Under the pieces are notes generated by a model, which was not told the DNA's origin, did no database searches, and was given only the letters and a program-made list of their open reading frames with translations. Of a stretch of DNA of 20,525 nt, positions 7,080-14,745 are shown in pieces. The stretch spans positions 1 through 20,525 of the forward strand of contig JBPCOJ010000028.1 of the NCBI GenBank assembly GCA_051000345.1, written 5' to 3'. The first letter of the stretch is position 1; each line of letters begins with the position of its first letter. The position numbers and the translations under genes were made by a program. The DNA is from JBHENC01 sp051000345 (GTDB lineage Bacteria; Acidobacteriota; Blastocatellia; Pyrinomonadales; Pyrinomonadaceae).

Positions 7080-8219
7080 TTGTACAGAGAATTCTACGGC
7101 TTAAAAGAACTGCCCTTCGCGCTGACGCCCGATCCGCGTTTTATCTACTTCACTCCGTCGCACACGGAAGTAATGGCGAATCTGCATTACGGCATCGAGA
7201 GCGGCAAAGGTCTCGTCGTCGTGACGGGCGAAGTCGGCACAGGCAAAACGACCATCCTGCGATGGATGCTTGATCGCCTAGACCGCACGGTGCTCGTCGC
7301 TTATATCTTCAATCCGCGCTTGACCGTGCCGGAGTTTTACCAGCATCTCGCCTCCCTGCTCGACGTGCAGCAGTGGGAATCGAAATCGCAGCTTCTGCTC
7401 GAACTCGGCAAAACTCTCGAATCCCGCCACGGGCGCGGCCTTCGCACAGTCCTCATCGTTGACGAAGCGCAGGGGCTTTCGCCTTACGTCTTAGAGGAAA
7501 TTCGCTTGCTTTCAAACTTTGAATCCAATACGGCGAAGCAATTGCAAATTATTCTGACGGGACAACCGGAACTACGCGACGTGCTTAATGATCCGAATTT
7601 GCGGCAACTGAAACAACGCGTCGCCTTGCGCTGCCAGATTAAGCCTTTGCCGAACGTAGAGGAAACGGAGCGCTACATCTCTTCGCGTCTCTTAAACGCC
7701 GGAGCCGAGCGCACGGACATTTTTTCGCCCGGCGCAATCGACTACATTTTTCGCTGCTCCGACGGCATTCCGCGCAACGTCAATAATCTTTGCGACAATG
7801 CTTTGCTGACAGGCTTCGCCGCGCAGCAAGCGACGATTGGCCGCCAGATCATTGAAGAAGTCGCGGACACCTTCGATATGCTGCCGCGCTCCGATCGCGG
7901 GCGTCAAGCAGGCGAGGAACGCGAAGCACAGGCGCGTATCTTTACCGCCGCCGGACGCGCTGAATTGTGGGCTGCCGGAACAGGCGCAAGCGACAACGGC
8001 AGCGATAACGCTAACAGCCACGGTAACAGTCACAACGCTGATTCAAATGCTAATGCCGCTGACTTTCATCATCCGGCTTCTTCAAATCCCGCGTCCGCCT
8101 CGCCGCTTGCGATGCGCGAAGACGTTGACGGCGGATCGTCGTCGCAGGAGCCGCCGCTCGATGCGGGCGATGTCGGCGCGGCATTCAATCGTTCAGGTTT
8201 GACGGGAGGCAGCCGCTAA
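7080..8219 (+). CDS. ExeA-like AAA ATPase of the XrtA/PEP-CTERM locus
   Basis: P-loop ATPase of the ExeA/secretion-ATPase-like group regularly found in exosortase EPS loci; the role in export or sorting is inferred from family context. The N-terminus MYREFYGLKELPF is typical of the group. Walker A GEVGTGKT is at 50-57 and Walker B VLIVDE at 124-129, followed by AQ; a sensor-like ILTGQPEL lies at 158-165. The domain ends near 275. Beyond it is a ~100-residue low-complexity tail rich in Asn, Ser, Asp, His and Ala, unlikely to be folded. Start is TTG at 7080 with GAGG about 9 nt upstream; no better ATG exists nearby. The TAA stop overlaps the next ATG by one base (TAATG), implying translational coupling with the kinase gene. 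Confidence 0.9.
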   Translation: MYREFYGLKELPFALTPDPRFIYFTPSHTEVMANLHYGIESGKGLVVVTGEVGTGKTTILRWMLDRLDRTVLVAYIFNPRLTVPEFYQHLASLLDVQQWESKSQLLLELGKTLESRHGRGLRTVLIVDEAQGLSPYVLEEIRLLSNFESNTAKQLQIILTGQPELRDVLNDPNLRQLKQRVALRCQIKPLPNVEETERYISSRLLNAGAERTDIFSPGAIDYIFRCSDGIPRNVNNLCDNALLTGFAAQQATIGRQIIEEVADTFDMLPRSDRGRQAGEEREAQARIFTAAGRAELWAAGTGASDNGSDNANSHGNSHNADSNANAADFHHPASSNPASASPLAMREDVDGGSSSQEPPLDAGDVGAAFNRSGLTGGSR

Positions 8220-9355
8220 TGGGCAGAGTTTACGAAGCGCTGAAACGCGCCAGCAACAATAACGGTAACGACGCCGACTCGAACGGCGCGAAACCACACG
8301 AATCCGATTCTTCAACTTCAAGCCGCCGCAACGGAAATAATGCAGCGACCACGAGCGCGGAACAAACGCCGCCGTGGGATCGCTCGCCGCTCTTTGCCAA
8401 AAAAGAGCCGAATACCTTTGCGCCGCAAACTTCAGCGCCCACTGCGCACACCGAGGAACGCGTCGGGTCGGCACTCTCCGACGCTTACGCTTCGCGTGCT
8501 GCTGGGGCAACTTTGGGCGCTGTCGGATCGGCGCGCGCCGCACGGGAGTTTGTCTCCATAGACATCTCTCCGGCGCGCGTCGAGCCACATCTTGTCGCCG
8601 TCACGCAACCGCGCTCGGCCTACTGCGAACAGTTTCGTAGTTTACGCACGCGTCTTTTGCAAGCAGGCGAGCGAAAGAAAATGCAGGCGTTCGTTATTAC
8701 CAGCGTCGGCGTCGCCGAAGGCAAAACTTTGACGGCGCTTAATCTCGCTTGGCTACTGGCGCAAACAGACGGCGTGCGCGCGCTGCTCATCGACAGCGAT
8801 TTGCGCCAGCCGTGCGCGAATGATTATCTGGGAATAGATGCGCCCGTCGGACTCTCCGAAGTTCTCGCGGGCGAAGCAAAGCTCGACGAGTGCATTCTTC
8901 GTCTCGAACCGTCGGGGCTTCATTTGTTGCCGGGCGGCGCGGCGCGCGATGATGTCGCGGAGCTTTTATCCGGCCCTCGTTTCGGCGCAGTGCTGACGGA
9001 AGTCCGCAGCATGTTCGATTACATTATTATCGACGCGCCGCCTTTGGGCATTTTCACAGACGCCAACGTGCTCATCAATCGCGCGGACGGTGCGCTTCTG
9101 GTCGTGCGCGCCGGGAAAACTCGTTATGCGGATGTCGAGCGATTGCTGGAACAATTGCCGCGCGAAAGAATGCTCGGCGTCGTGTTGAATCGCACCGAAG
9201 AACAATTAAACGAAAGCGATTATTATTACCAGCGGCGCTATCAAAGACAGGACGCCGCCGCGCCCGCACCGACGACATCTGCCGCGCCGAATGCCGTTGC
9301 CGGTGAGACGCAGGAAAGCAGAGAAGCAAAGAAGGAGGCCGCTGTCGTTTCTTGA
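8219..9355 (+). CDS. BY-type tyrosine autokinase, CpsD/CapB family (PEP-CTERM EPS locus)
   Basis: Cytoplasmic bacterial tyrosine kinase that phosphorylates a C-terminal Tyr cluster and, with the Wzz-like protein, controls EPS polymerisation and export. The 378 residues begin MGRVYEALKRA, common in kinases of such loci. A ~100-residue low-complexity segment rich in Asn, Ser, Ala and Thr follows, then the P-loop kinase domain: Walker A GVAEGKT at 164-170, Walker A' ALLIDSD at 188-194 and Walker B YIIIDAPP at 268-275. The Tyr cluster is YYYQRRY at 335-341. Walker A has VA where PG is more usual in CpsD relatives, but the catalytic Lys169 is retained. GGAGG at 8205-8209 serves the ATG. The stop overlaps the transferase start by 4 nt. 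Confidence 0.92.
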   Translation: MGRVYEALKRASNNNGNDADSNGAKPHESDSSTSSRRNGNNAATTSAEQTPPWDRSPLFAKKEPNTFAPQTSAPTAHTEERVGSALSDAYASRAAGATLGAVGSARAAREFVSIDISPARVEPHLVAVTQPRSAYCEQFRSLRTRLLQAGERKKMQAFVITSVGVAEGKTLTALNLAWLLAQTDGVRALLIDSDLRQPCANDYLGIDAPVGLSEVLAGEAKLDECILRLEPSGLHLLPGGAARDDVAELLSGPRFGAVLTEVRSMFDYIIIDAPPLGIFTDANVLINRADGALLVVRAGKTRYADVERLLEQLPRERMLGVVLNRTEEQLNESDYYYQRRYQRQDAAAPAPTTSAAPNAVAGETQESREAKKEAAVVS

Positions 9356-10740
9356 AATCTTCGCGCCTCAATACACGGACGATTCTTTTGCTTCTCGCCG
9401 AAGCGTGGTTGATCTTCGGCGGGATCATAGTCGCCGTGTATTTGCGGCTCGGAAGCGTTGACGCCGAAGAAGAATTGATACGGCATCACGGTTTTTACAA
9501 AGCCGCGCTCGCCACAGTTTTTTGTCTCTCGGCGTTTTATCTCTACGATCTTTACGATTTCGTCATCATGCACGACCGCCGCGAGCTTGTGCTGCGGCTG
9601 GCGCAGGCGCTCGGCCTCGCGTGGGTGGCGCTCGCGCTCGCGTTTTATGCCGTGCCGCGTTTGATGCTCGGTCGCGGCGTGTCTCTGATCGCCTTGCCGC
9701 TCGCGCTTGCGCTAATGGTCGGCTGGCGAATTTCGATTCACTGGTTTCTGGGGCATCCCGACATTGGCGAGCGCATCTTAATTGTCGGCTCCGGCACGCA
9801 GGCCATCGAAGTCGCGCGTGAAGCATTGGAGCGGCGCGACGCGGGCTTTCGCATTATTGGTTTCACAGACAACTCGCCGGAACTTTTGGGCAAGAGCTTG
9901 ATTAATCCGCGCGTGATCGGTTTGACGAGCGAGCTTGACCAGATCGTGCGCCGCGAAAACATAGACCGCGTCGTGGTCGCAATGGGCGAGCGGCGCGGCA
10001 CATTTCCGACGGATCAACTTTTGAACTTGAGTCTTTCAGGCAACGTCACCATCGAAGAATGCGCGTCGTTTTACGAGCGGCTGACGGGACGCGTTCACCT
10101 CGATATGCTGCGCCCGTCGTGGCTGATTTTTTCCGGGCGCGGACGGCAGGCGCGCTTGAGCGGACTCACGCGCACGGTGTTTCATCGCACGGTTGCCCTC
10201 GTCGGCGCGATTCTTTCGCTGCCGATTGCGATTGCGACGGCGATCAGCATCAAGCTCGAATCGCCCGGCCCCGTGCTTTACAAGCAAGAGCGCGTCGGCG
10301 AAGCAGGCCGCACGTTTATGGTGATGAAATTTCGCTCGATGCGCACCGACGCGGAAAAGGACGGCCCCGTGTGGGCGCGCTCTGGCGATAATCGCGTAAC
10401 CAGAATCGGGCGCATCATACGCAAGATTCGCGTTGACGAGATTCCGCAGTTCTGGAACATACTGAAGGGCGACATGAGCTTTGTCGGGCCTCGCCCCGAA
10501 CGCCCGCACTTCGTCAAACAACTCGCCGAAGAAATTCCGTTTTACGAGCAGCGCCACTTGATTGCGCCGGGACTGACGGGCTGGGCGCAAATCAAATATC
10601 CATACGGCGCTTCGATTGAGGATGCCAGACAGAAATTGCAGTACGACCTTTACTACATCAAGAATCAAAGCTTGATGCTAGACGCGATTATTATTTTCGA
10701 GACGGTAAAGACGATCCTTTTCGGGCGCGGCGCAGTTTGA
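9352..10740 (+). CDS. Polyprenyl-phosphate sugar-1-phosphate transferase (initiating EPS glycosyltransferase)
   Basis: Inner-membrane enzyme that transfers a sugar-1-phosphate from a nucleotide sugar onto undecaprenyl phosphate, the first step of repeat-unit assembly. The 462 residues contain N-terminal membrane helices (about 10-31, 50-71, 80-101, 109-127), a central Rossmann-like domain with ILIVGSGTQA at 142-151, another hydrophobic segment (about 280-300), and the catalytic sugar-transferase domain. Motifs there are KLESPGPVLYKQERVG (301-316), MKFRSMR (325-331), RVDEIPQFWNIL (360-371) and MSFVGPRPERP (375-385), ending in PGLTGWAQIKYPYG. It resembles the PEP-CTERM-associated sugar transferase subfamily; the sugar cannot be told. 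Start is TTG 9352, overlapping the kinase stop as TTGA; AAGGAGG lies at 9332-9338, 13 nt upstream. The nearest in-frame ATG is far inside the membrane domain. Confidence 0.92.
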   Translation: MKSSRLNTRTILLLLAEAWLIFGGIIVAVYLRLGSVDAEEELIRHHGFYKAALATVFCLSAFYLYDLYDFVIMHDRRELVLRLAQALGLAWVALALAFYAVPRLMLGRGVSLIALPLALALMVGWRISIHWFLGHPDIGERILIVGSGTQAIEVAREALERRDAGFRIIGFTDNSPELLGKSLINPRVIGLTSELDQIVRRENIDRVVVAMGERRGTFPTDQLLNLSLSGNVTIEECASFYERLTGRVHLDMLRPSWLIFSGRGRQARLSGLTRTVFHRTVALVGAILSLPIAIATAISIKLESPGPVLYKQERVGEAGRTFMVMKFRSMRTDAEKDGPVWARSGDNRVTRIGRIIRKIRVDEIPQFWNILKGDMSFVGPRPERPHFVKQLAEEIPFYEQRHLIAPGLTGWAQIKYPYGASIEDARQKLQYDLYYIKNQSLMLDAIIIFETVKTILFGRGAV

Positions 10741-10787
10741 TTTATCACGCGCGCCCTCACATGCTTTAACGGAGGATTTCAGAAGCT

Positions 10788-11753
10788 ATGAAGTACACAA
10801 AAACAATCAGCGCTCTCGCGCTCGCCTTCGCGCTCGTCTGCGGCATACGTGTCGCAGCTTCGGCGCAAGTCGTTACCAACACGTCGTCAGCGGTCAAAGA
10901 TGAGACGCAAAAAAAATCGGGCGGTATGCTCGGCAAGCTTTTCGGCCAGAGCGCAGGCCAGAAAAAAAGCGCATCGAAGACCGCCGCCGCATCATCGCCG
11001 CCGGGCGCGTCATCCGCCTCGCCCGCTGCGGCGACAACGGCAAACTCTTCAAACGCTCCTGAAAGATTAGAGCCGGACGACGCGGCATCTGCGCCCGCCG
11101 GTGTCTCCAATGAAGCCATCGCAAACAGGCGCGAGCAGATGTCCGAAGAAGTGGCGGCAATCACGCCCTACTACAACAATTTCTTTAAGGACTATCGCAT
11201 CGGCCCTGAAGACGTTATCTCCATACGCGTCTTCGGTCAGGATAAATATTCTGTTCCCAACATCATCGTTCCGCCCGACGGCGTCGTGTCGCATCCGCTA
11301 CTCCCTGAAGGAGTGCGCGTCGTCGGTAAAACAAGAGAGCAAGTGCAGGCGGAATTGACGAAACGCCTCGACGAATACATCATCGACCCGAAGGTAACCG
11401 TGTCGATTGATAAATCCATGTCGTATCGTTACAGCGTCGTCGGCGCGGTCGCGCAGCCCGGCATTCATTTAATGGGACGGCGCCTGACGGCCTATGAAGC
11501 GATTATGGAAGCGGGCGGAGTCACGAACCTGGCCGACAAAAAGAAGGTCTTCGTTTTGCGCCGCACCGCCAACGGCACGCTTGCGCCGACCCTCGTTGAC
11601 ATCGCCTCGATTGAAAAAGGCAAAACGCCCGACGCCTTTTATCTTTCGCCCGGCGATCAAGTCTTCGTGCCGAACAACAAATTCAAATACGGCATCGAGC
11701 AAGTGACGAAGTATCTTCCGATCATCAGCTTCGCGCGCGTGTTCGGATTTTAG
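10788..11753 (+). CDS. Polysaccharide export protein (Wza/EpsE-like, secreted)
   Basis: Outer-membrane-associated polysaccharide export protein forming the exit channel or its periplasmic part, expected to work with the Wzz/kinase pair. The 321-residue product has a signal peptide (core at about 7-20, probable cut after ASA near 26) without a lipobox Cys, so it is not an obvious lipoprotein, unlike classical Wza. Residues 30-110 are a low-complexity Ala/Ser/Pro linker. The Poly_export domain starts at DYRIGPEDVISIRVFG (135-150) and a SLBB domain covers about 213-300 (SVVGAVAQPGIHLMG). The C-terminus is short, ending FARVFGF, with no long Wza-type helix. ATG 10788 is preceded by ACGGAGGATTT (10769-10779), the same 11-mer that precedes the PEP-CTERM gene start. 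It lies 47 nt after the sugar transferase. Confidence 0.9.
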   Translation: MKYTKTISALALAFALVCGIRVAASAQVVTNTSSAVKDETQKKSGGMLGKLFGQSAGQKKSASKTAAASSPPGASSASPAAATTANSSNAPERLEPDDAASAPAGVSNEAIANRREQMSEEVAAITPYYNNFFKDYRIGPEDVISIRVFGQDKYSVPNIIVPPDGVVSHPLLPEGVRVVGKTREQVQAELTKRLDEYIIDPKVTVSIDKSMSYRYSVVGAVAQPGIHLMGRRLTAYEAIMEAGGVTNLADKKKVFVLRRTANGTLAPTLVDIASIEKGKTPDAFYLSPGDQVFVPNNKFKYGIEQVTKYLPIISFARVFGF

Positions 11754-11757
11754 AGAA

Positions 11758-11889
11758 AAGAAGTCGGTCAACAGGAGACAGTATTCAGGAGTCGGAAGTC
11801 AGAATAAAAGATGTGTTGTTAAGTTCCTGCTTGGTATGTTCAAGCTTCCCGTTTTATTCTGACTCCTGAATACTGTCTCCTGACTTCTG
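11758..11889. repeat. Heptamer-built inverted repeat, copy 2
   Basis: Same unit family as 6924-7060. The 22 bases at 11772-11793 pair perfectly with 11861-11882, and 9 more (11801-11809 with 11852-11860) pair after exactly one extra 7-nt unit bulged on the left. Outside, AGAAGT/ACTTCT (11759-11764 with 11883-11888) pairs across a second 7-nt bulge. Interior 11810-11851 is unrelated to copy 1. It occupies the gap between the export gene and the XRE-like gene. Confidence 0.85.
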
Positions 11890-11917
11890 TTTGATAAGTA
11901 TTGAAAGGCGAAAAAGA

Positions 11918-12379
11918 ATGGCGAAAAGAGCGCATACGACAACACCGCTGGCGCAGTTCATCAGCGATAAACTACACGAACTCGGCTTGAAGCAAGTAGA
12001 CTTCTGCCGCCAGACGGGTTTCGATCAGGGCTTGCTGTCGAAGCTGCAAACCTCCGTTATCACGACCATCAATCTGGAGAGCGCGCTCAAACTTGCCGAA
12101 GGCTTGCAGGTTCCGCCCGGCGACGTTTTGACCTTGCTCGGCAAGGACGACGCGCATCGCCTGCTCGAAAAACTTTACGGAAACAATCTTTGCACCAAGT
12201 GCGCCGGAGAACCCGTTGCGCCCGAACCCGTTCGCTGGATTACCAACGCTGCGCAGCAGGCATACACGCTTGGCCGCGACGTGTCGCCCGTTCTCATGCT
12301 GTTGCGCCACTTGAGCGCCGCCCGCCGCGCCGCACGCTCCGACGGTGAACGCCCGCCGCGAGACATCGCCCATCACTAA
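11918..12379 (+). CDS. XRE-like helix-turn-helix protein with a CxxC motif
   Basis: Small cytoplasmic DNA-binding protein, perhaps a regulator of the adjacent EPS genes; its target is unknown. The 153 residues contain a lambda-repressor-like HTH at about 12-75 (FISDKLHELGLKQVDFCRQT, then GFDQGLLSKLQ and a final helix LESALKLAEGLQV), in which the recognition helix carries QGLLSKLQ. The C-terminal half has LCTKCAGEP (Cys92, Cys95) and an Arg-rich end, with no recognised ligand domain. ATG 11918 is preferred, with a GAAAGG-like ribosome-binding site ~10 nt upstream; an in-frame TTG at 11891, just past the end of the heptamer repeat, would add 9 residues. It is flanked by the repeat upstream and the YCF48-like gene 23 nt downstream. 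Confidence 0.75.
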   Translation: MAKRAHTTTPLAQFISDKLHELGLKQVDFCRQTGFDQGLLSKLQTSVITTINLESALKLAEGLQVPPGDVLTLLGKDDAHRLLEKLYGNNLCTKCAGEPVAPEPVRWITNAAQQAYTLGRDVSPVLMLLRHLSAARRAARSDGERPPRDIAHH

Positions 12380-12402
12380 AAACAAACGATGAGTGCGTAA
12401 GA

Positions 12403-13536
12403 GTGAACGTCGAAAACGTCGCGCTCATTCTTACGCAAGCACGTCCCGATGCTTTCATGCTCAAAGCTTTTCCTTCACACACTCGCCCGCGCACTTTCGG
12501 CGCGCTCGCCATCGTGCTGCTTCTCGTCGCCGTCGCAGCTTTCGCCGACTCTCCGGCGAGGGCCGGAAGCGCCGCGCAATGGACGAAACAAAAATCCAAT
12601 ACGCTGGCATGGCTGCACGCGATTTATTTTCTCGACAGAGATAACGGCTGGGCTGTGGGCGGAAACGGTGCCCTGCTTTCGACGCATGACGGCGGCGCGA
12701 CATGGCGCACGCTGACGCGCCCGACTGAAGACGCTTTGCGCGATCTTTATTTTTCGGACATACAGAACGGCTGGCTCGTTTGCGACCGCAGCATTTATAA
12801 ATTAAAGACAAACGATGAACCGCGCACGTATCTGCTGCACACGACAAACGGCGGCGCGGCGTGGCAACGCGTCGAGGTGGTGGGCGCCGATCCTGCGGAG
12901 CGATTGGTGCGCGTCGTCTTCGCGGACAACAAAACGGGTTGGGCTTTCGGCGAAGCGGGCGCGCTTTACACGACGCGCGACGGCGGCGAGAGTTGGGCGC
13001 GGCAACTCGTTCCGACGCGCCGCCTGCTGCTCGGCGGCTCGTTCATCGACCCGCATCAAGGCTGGCTCGTCGGCGCGGGCGCAACCATTCTGCAAACATC
13101 GGACGGCGGCGAAACATGGCGCGCGGCAAACTCTATCACGACTCCGAACGCGCGCCTCAATGCTGTTTCTTTTGTTGACAAGCTGCACGGGTGGGCAGTC
13201 GGCGCAGACGGAATTATTTTGCACACAAGGAACGGCGGCAACGCGTGGCGCAAGCAAAATTCCAACGTAGCGACAGACCTCAACGATGTGAAATTCGTAG
13301 ACGAAGCGGAAGGCTGGGCGGTGGGCGCGGAAGGCGTTTTGCTTCACACGACGAACGGCGGCGCGGCGTGGACGATTGAACACAGCGGCACGACGCATCC
13401 GCTCGAACGCCTTTATCTTATCGGGCGCGCACGCGGTTGGGCCGTCGGCTTCGGCGGCACGATTGTCAATTACGGCGTCGCCGGTAATTCGTCCGATCCA
13501 CACGCGCCGCAACTCAAAACGCTCCCGGCTCACTAA
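12403..13536 (+). CDS. Secreted YCF48-like seven-repeat beta-propeller protein
   Basis: Exported protein made of YCF48/photosystem-II-stability-factor-like repeats. In non-photosynthetic bacteria such proteins have no assigned function; a binding or scaffold role outside the cytoplasm is inference. About seven repeats of the form GWAVG..G.ILHT.NGGxxW are visible (NGWAVGGNGALLSTHDGGATW through RGWAVGFGGTIVNYG), enough for one seven-bladed propeller. The second is irregular (NGWLVCDRSIY). A hydrophobic signal segment lies at about residues 33-47, ending SPARA. The start is uncertain: GTG 12403 gives 377 residues with a long n-region. ATG 12457 would give a more usual signal peptide (MLKAFPSHTRPR), but neither has a clear ribosome-binding site. 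It is close to the XRE-like gene and followed by a secreted TPR protein. Confidence 0.82.
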   Translation: MNVENVALILTQARPDAFMLKAFPSHTRPRTFGALAIVLLLVAVAAFADSPARAGSAAQWTKQKSNTLAWLHAIYFLDRDNGWAVGGNGALLSTHDGGATWRTLTRPTEDALRDLYFSDIQNGWLVCDRSIYKLKTNDEPRTYLLHTTNGGAAWQRVEVVGADPAERLVRVVFADNKTGWAFGEAGALYTTRDGGESWARQLVPTRRLLLGGSFIDPHQGWLVGAGATILQTSDGGETWRAANSITTPNARLNAVSFVDKLHGWAVGADGIILHTRNGGNAWRKQNSNVATDLNDVKFVDEAEGWAVGAEGVLLHTTNGGAAWTIEHSGTTHPLERLYLIGRARGWAVGFGGTIVNYGVAGNSSDPHAPQLKTLPAH

Positions 13537-13588
13537 ATTTCATTGCGAAGTTTTGTTGACCGAAGCTTTTCGCTCATGGAGAAAAATC

Positions 13589-14557
13589 ATGCGGAACTCT
13601 CGCCCGAACGTCGCTCAATCATTGCCTCGCGCGCATACGTTAGCAGCGCTTAATTTTGCAGCCATGCTATTCCTTTGCGCGGCGACGGCACTTTCGCAAA
13701 CGCCGTCTAAGACTGAAGCGCGTTCTGCTCCGGCGACGAAAACTGACGCTGCTGTTGTATCCGCTTCTCCCGTCGAACAGACTCGCGTCCGCCGCGCTGC
13801 GCCGCAATCCGAACAGGCAGCAAGCGCCTCTCCCGACGCAGCACAGCAGAGCGCCGCCGTTAAAGATTCTCCGCGCCTTGTCCAATTGCGCGAGCAAATC
13901 AAATCAACCGACTCCGCAACCGAGCGCGCGCGCCTGCAGCGCACGCTCGTCGATTATCTTACGGCGCTCAATCGCAAGGGCGAGGCCGTCGCGGAACTAC
14001 GCTCCATGATGCGCGAAGACCGCTTTGATCCGACGGCCTTCTACAACATCGGCAACGCCCTCGCGCGCCTTGACGATTCCAACACAGCCGTCGATGCTTA
14101 CCGCAAGGCCATCGACCAAAAACACGGCAATTATTCACGCGCCCTGAATAATATGGGCGTAGTGCTGCTGCGCTTGAATCGCGTGGATGAAGCACAGCAA
14201 TCGTTCGCGGACGCACTCCGGCAAGAGGGTTTTCGGTATGCGGAAGCAAGCTATAATTTAGGGCGTGTTTACATCATGCGCGGCGAAACAAATGCGGCGA
14301 TTCAAGAATGGACGCGCACCCTTACTCTCGATTCGGGACATGCCGACGCCGCGCTCGCTCTCGCACGCGCCTACGCCGCAACCGGCAACACGACACAGGC
14401 GCTCACAGTGCTCGACACCCACACTGCGCGTCGCGGAGCCTCAAACGAATTTACCCTCGCGCGCAAAGAGATAGTTGCGGGCAGCGAGGCCGCAGTGACG
14501 AACGAATCGAAGAAAGTCAGCGCAACGCCCGCACCGAACACCGCACCGAACCCGTAA
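13589..14557 (+). CDS. Secreted TPR-repeat protein
   Basis: A 322-residue exported protein with TPRs; I cannot assign it a specific role. The signal peptide runs to about residue 37 (hydrophobic LAALNFAAMLFLCAATALS followed by QTPS). A Pro/Ala/Ser/Gln-rich linker spans about 38-90. At least three or four TPRs occupy about 120-280 (YNIGNALARLDDSNTAVDAY, MGVVLLRLNRVDEAQQSF, YNLGRVYIMRGETNAAIQEW, ALARAYAATGNTTQALTVL). The C-terminal tail is polar and Pro-rich. Start 13589 is chosen because GGAG at 13578-13581 sits 7 nt upstream and the signal peptide begins there; the frame is open further upstream, but those residues would overlap the previous gene. It is the last + strand gene before the palindrome and lysS. 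Confidence 0.82.
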   Translation: MRNSRPNVAQSLPRAHTLAALNFAAMLFLCAATALSQTPSKTEARSAPATKTDAAVVSASPVEQTRVRRAAPQSEQAASASPDAAQQSAAVKDSPRLVQLREQIKSTDSATERARLQRTLVDYLTALNRKGEAVAELRSMMREDRFDPTAFYNIGNALARLDDSNTAVDAYRKAIDQKHGNYSRALNNMGVVLLRLNRVDEAQQSFADALRQEGFRYAEASYNLGRVYIMRGETNAAIQEWTRTLTLDSGHADAALALARAYAATGNTTQALTVLDTHTARRGASNEFTLARKEIVAGSEAAVTNESKKVSATPAPNTAPNP

Positions 14558-14597
14558 CTTCTTTTCAACTAAGAGCAACTAACAAAACCGGAATAAT

Positions 14598-14668
14598 TGT
14601 AGGGGCAGGGCTTGTCCCTGCCCGCGTTTTATGTGAATAAGCGGGCAGGGACAAGCCCTGCCCCTACA
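14598..14668. repeat. 28-bp-arm nested palindrome between convergent genes; possible bidirectional terminator
   Basis: 14598-14625 and 14641-14668 are perfect reverse complements (28 bp) around a 15-nt loop. Each arm is itself a hairpin, GGGCAGGG/CCCTGCCC around a few bases. It lies 40 nt past the TPR gene stop and 77 nt past the lysS stop, which run toward each other. From general knowledge, similar GGGGCAGGG...CCCTGCCC palindromes occur as dispersed repeats in environmental genomes; copy number here is unknown. Confidence 0.88.
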
Positions 14669-14745
14669 TATTTCAATGCGTTCTTGAGTTTTGTTAGACG
14701 CTCTAAATCTATTTCACCGATGTTTTCACGAAGCGGCGCGAATGC

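Noticed and set aside
13376..13588. Upstream extension of the secreted TPR protein
   Set aside because: It overlaps the end of the YCF48-like gene in another frame, and the start at 13589 has GGAG plus a signal peptide.
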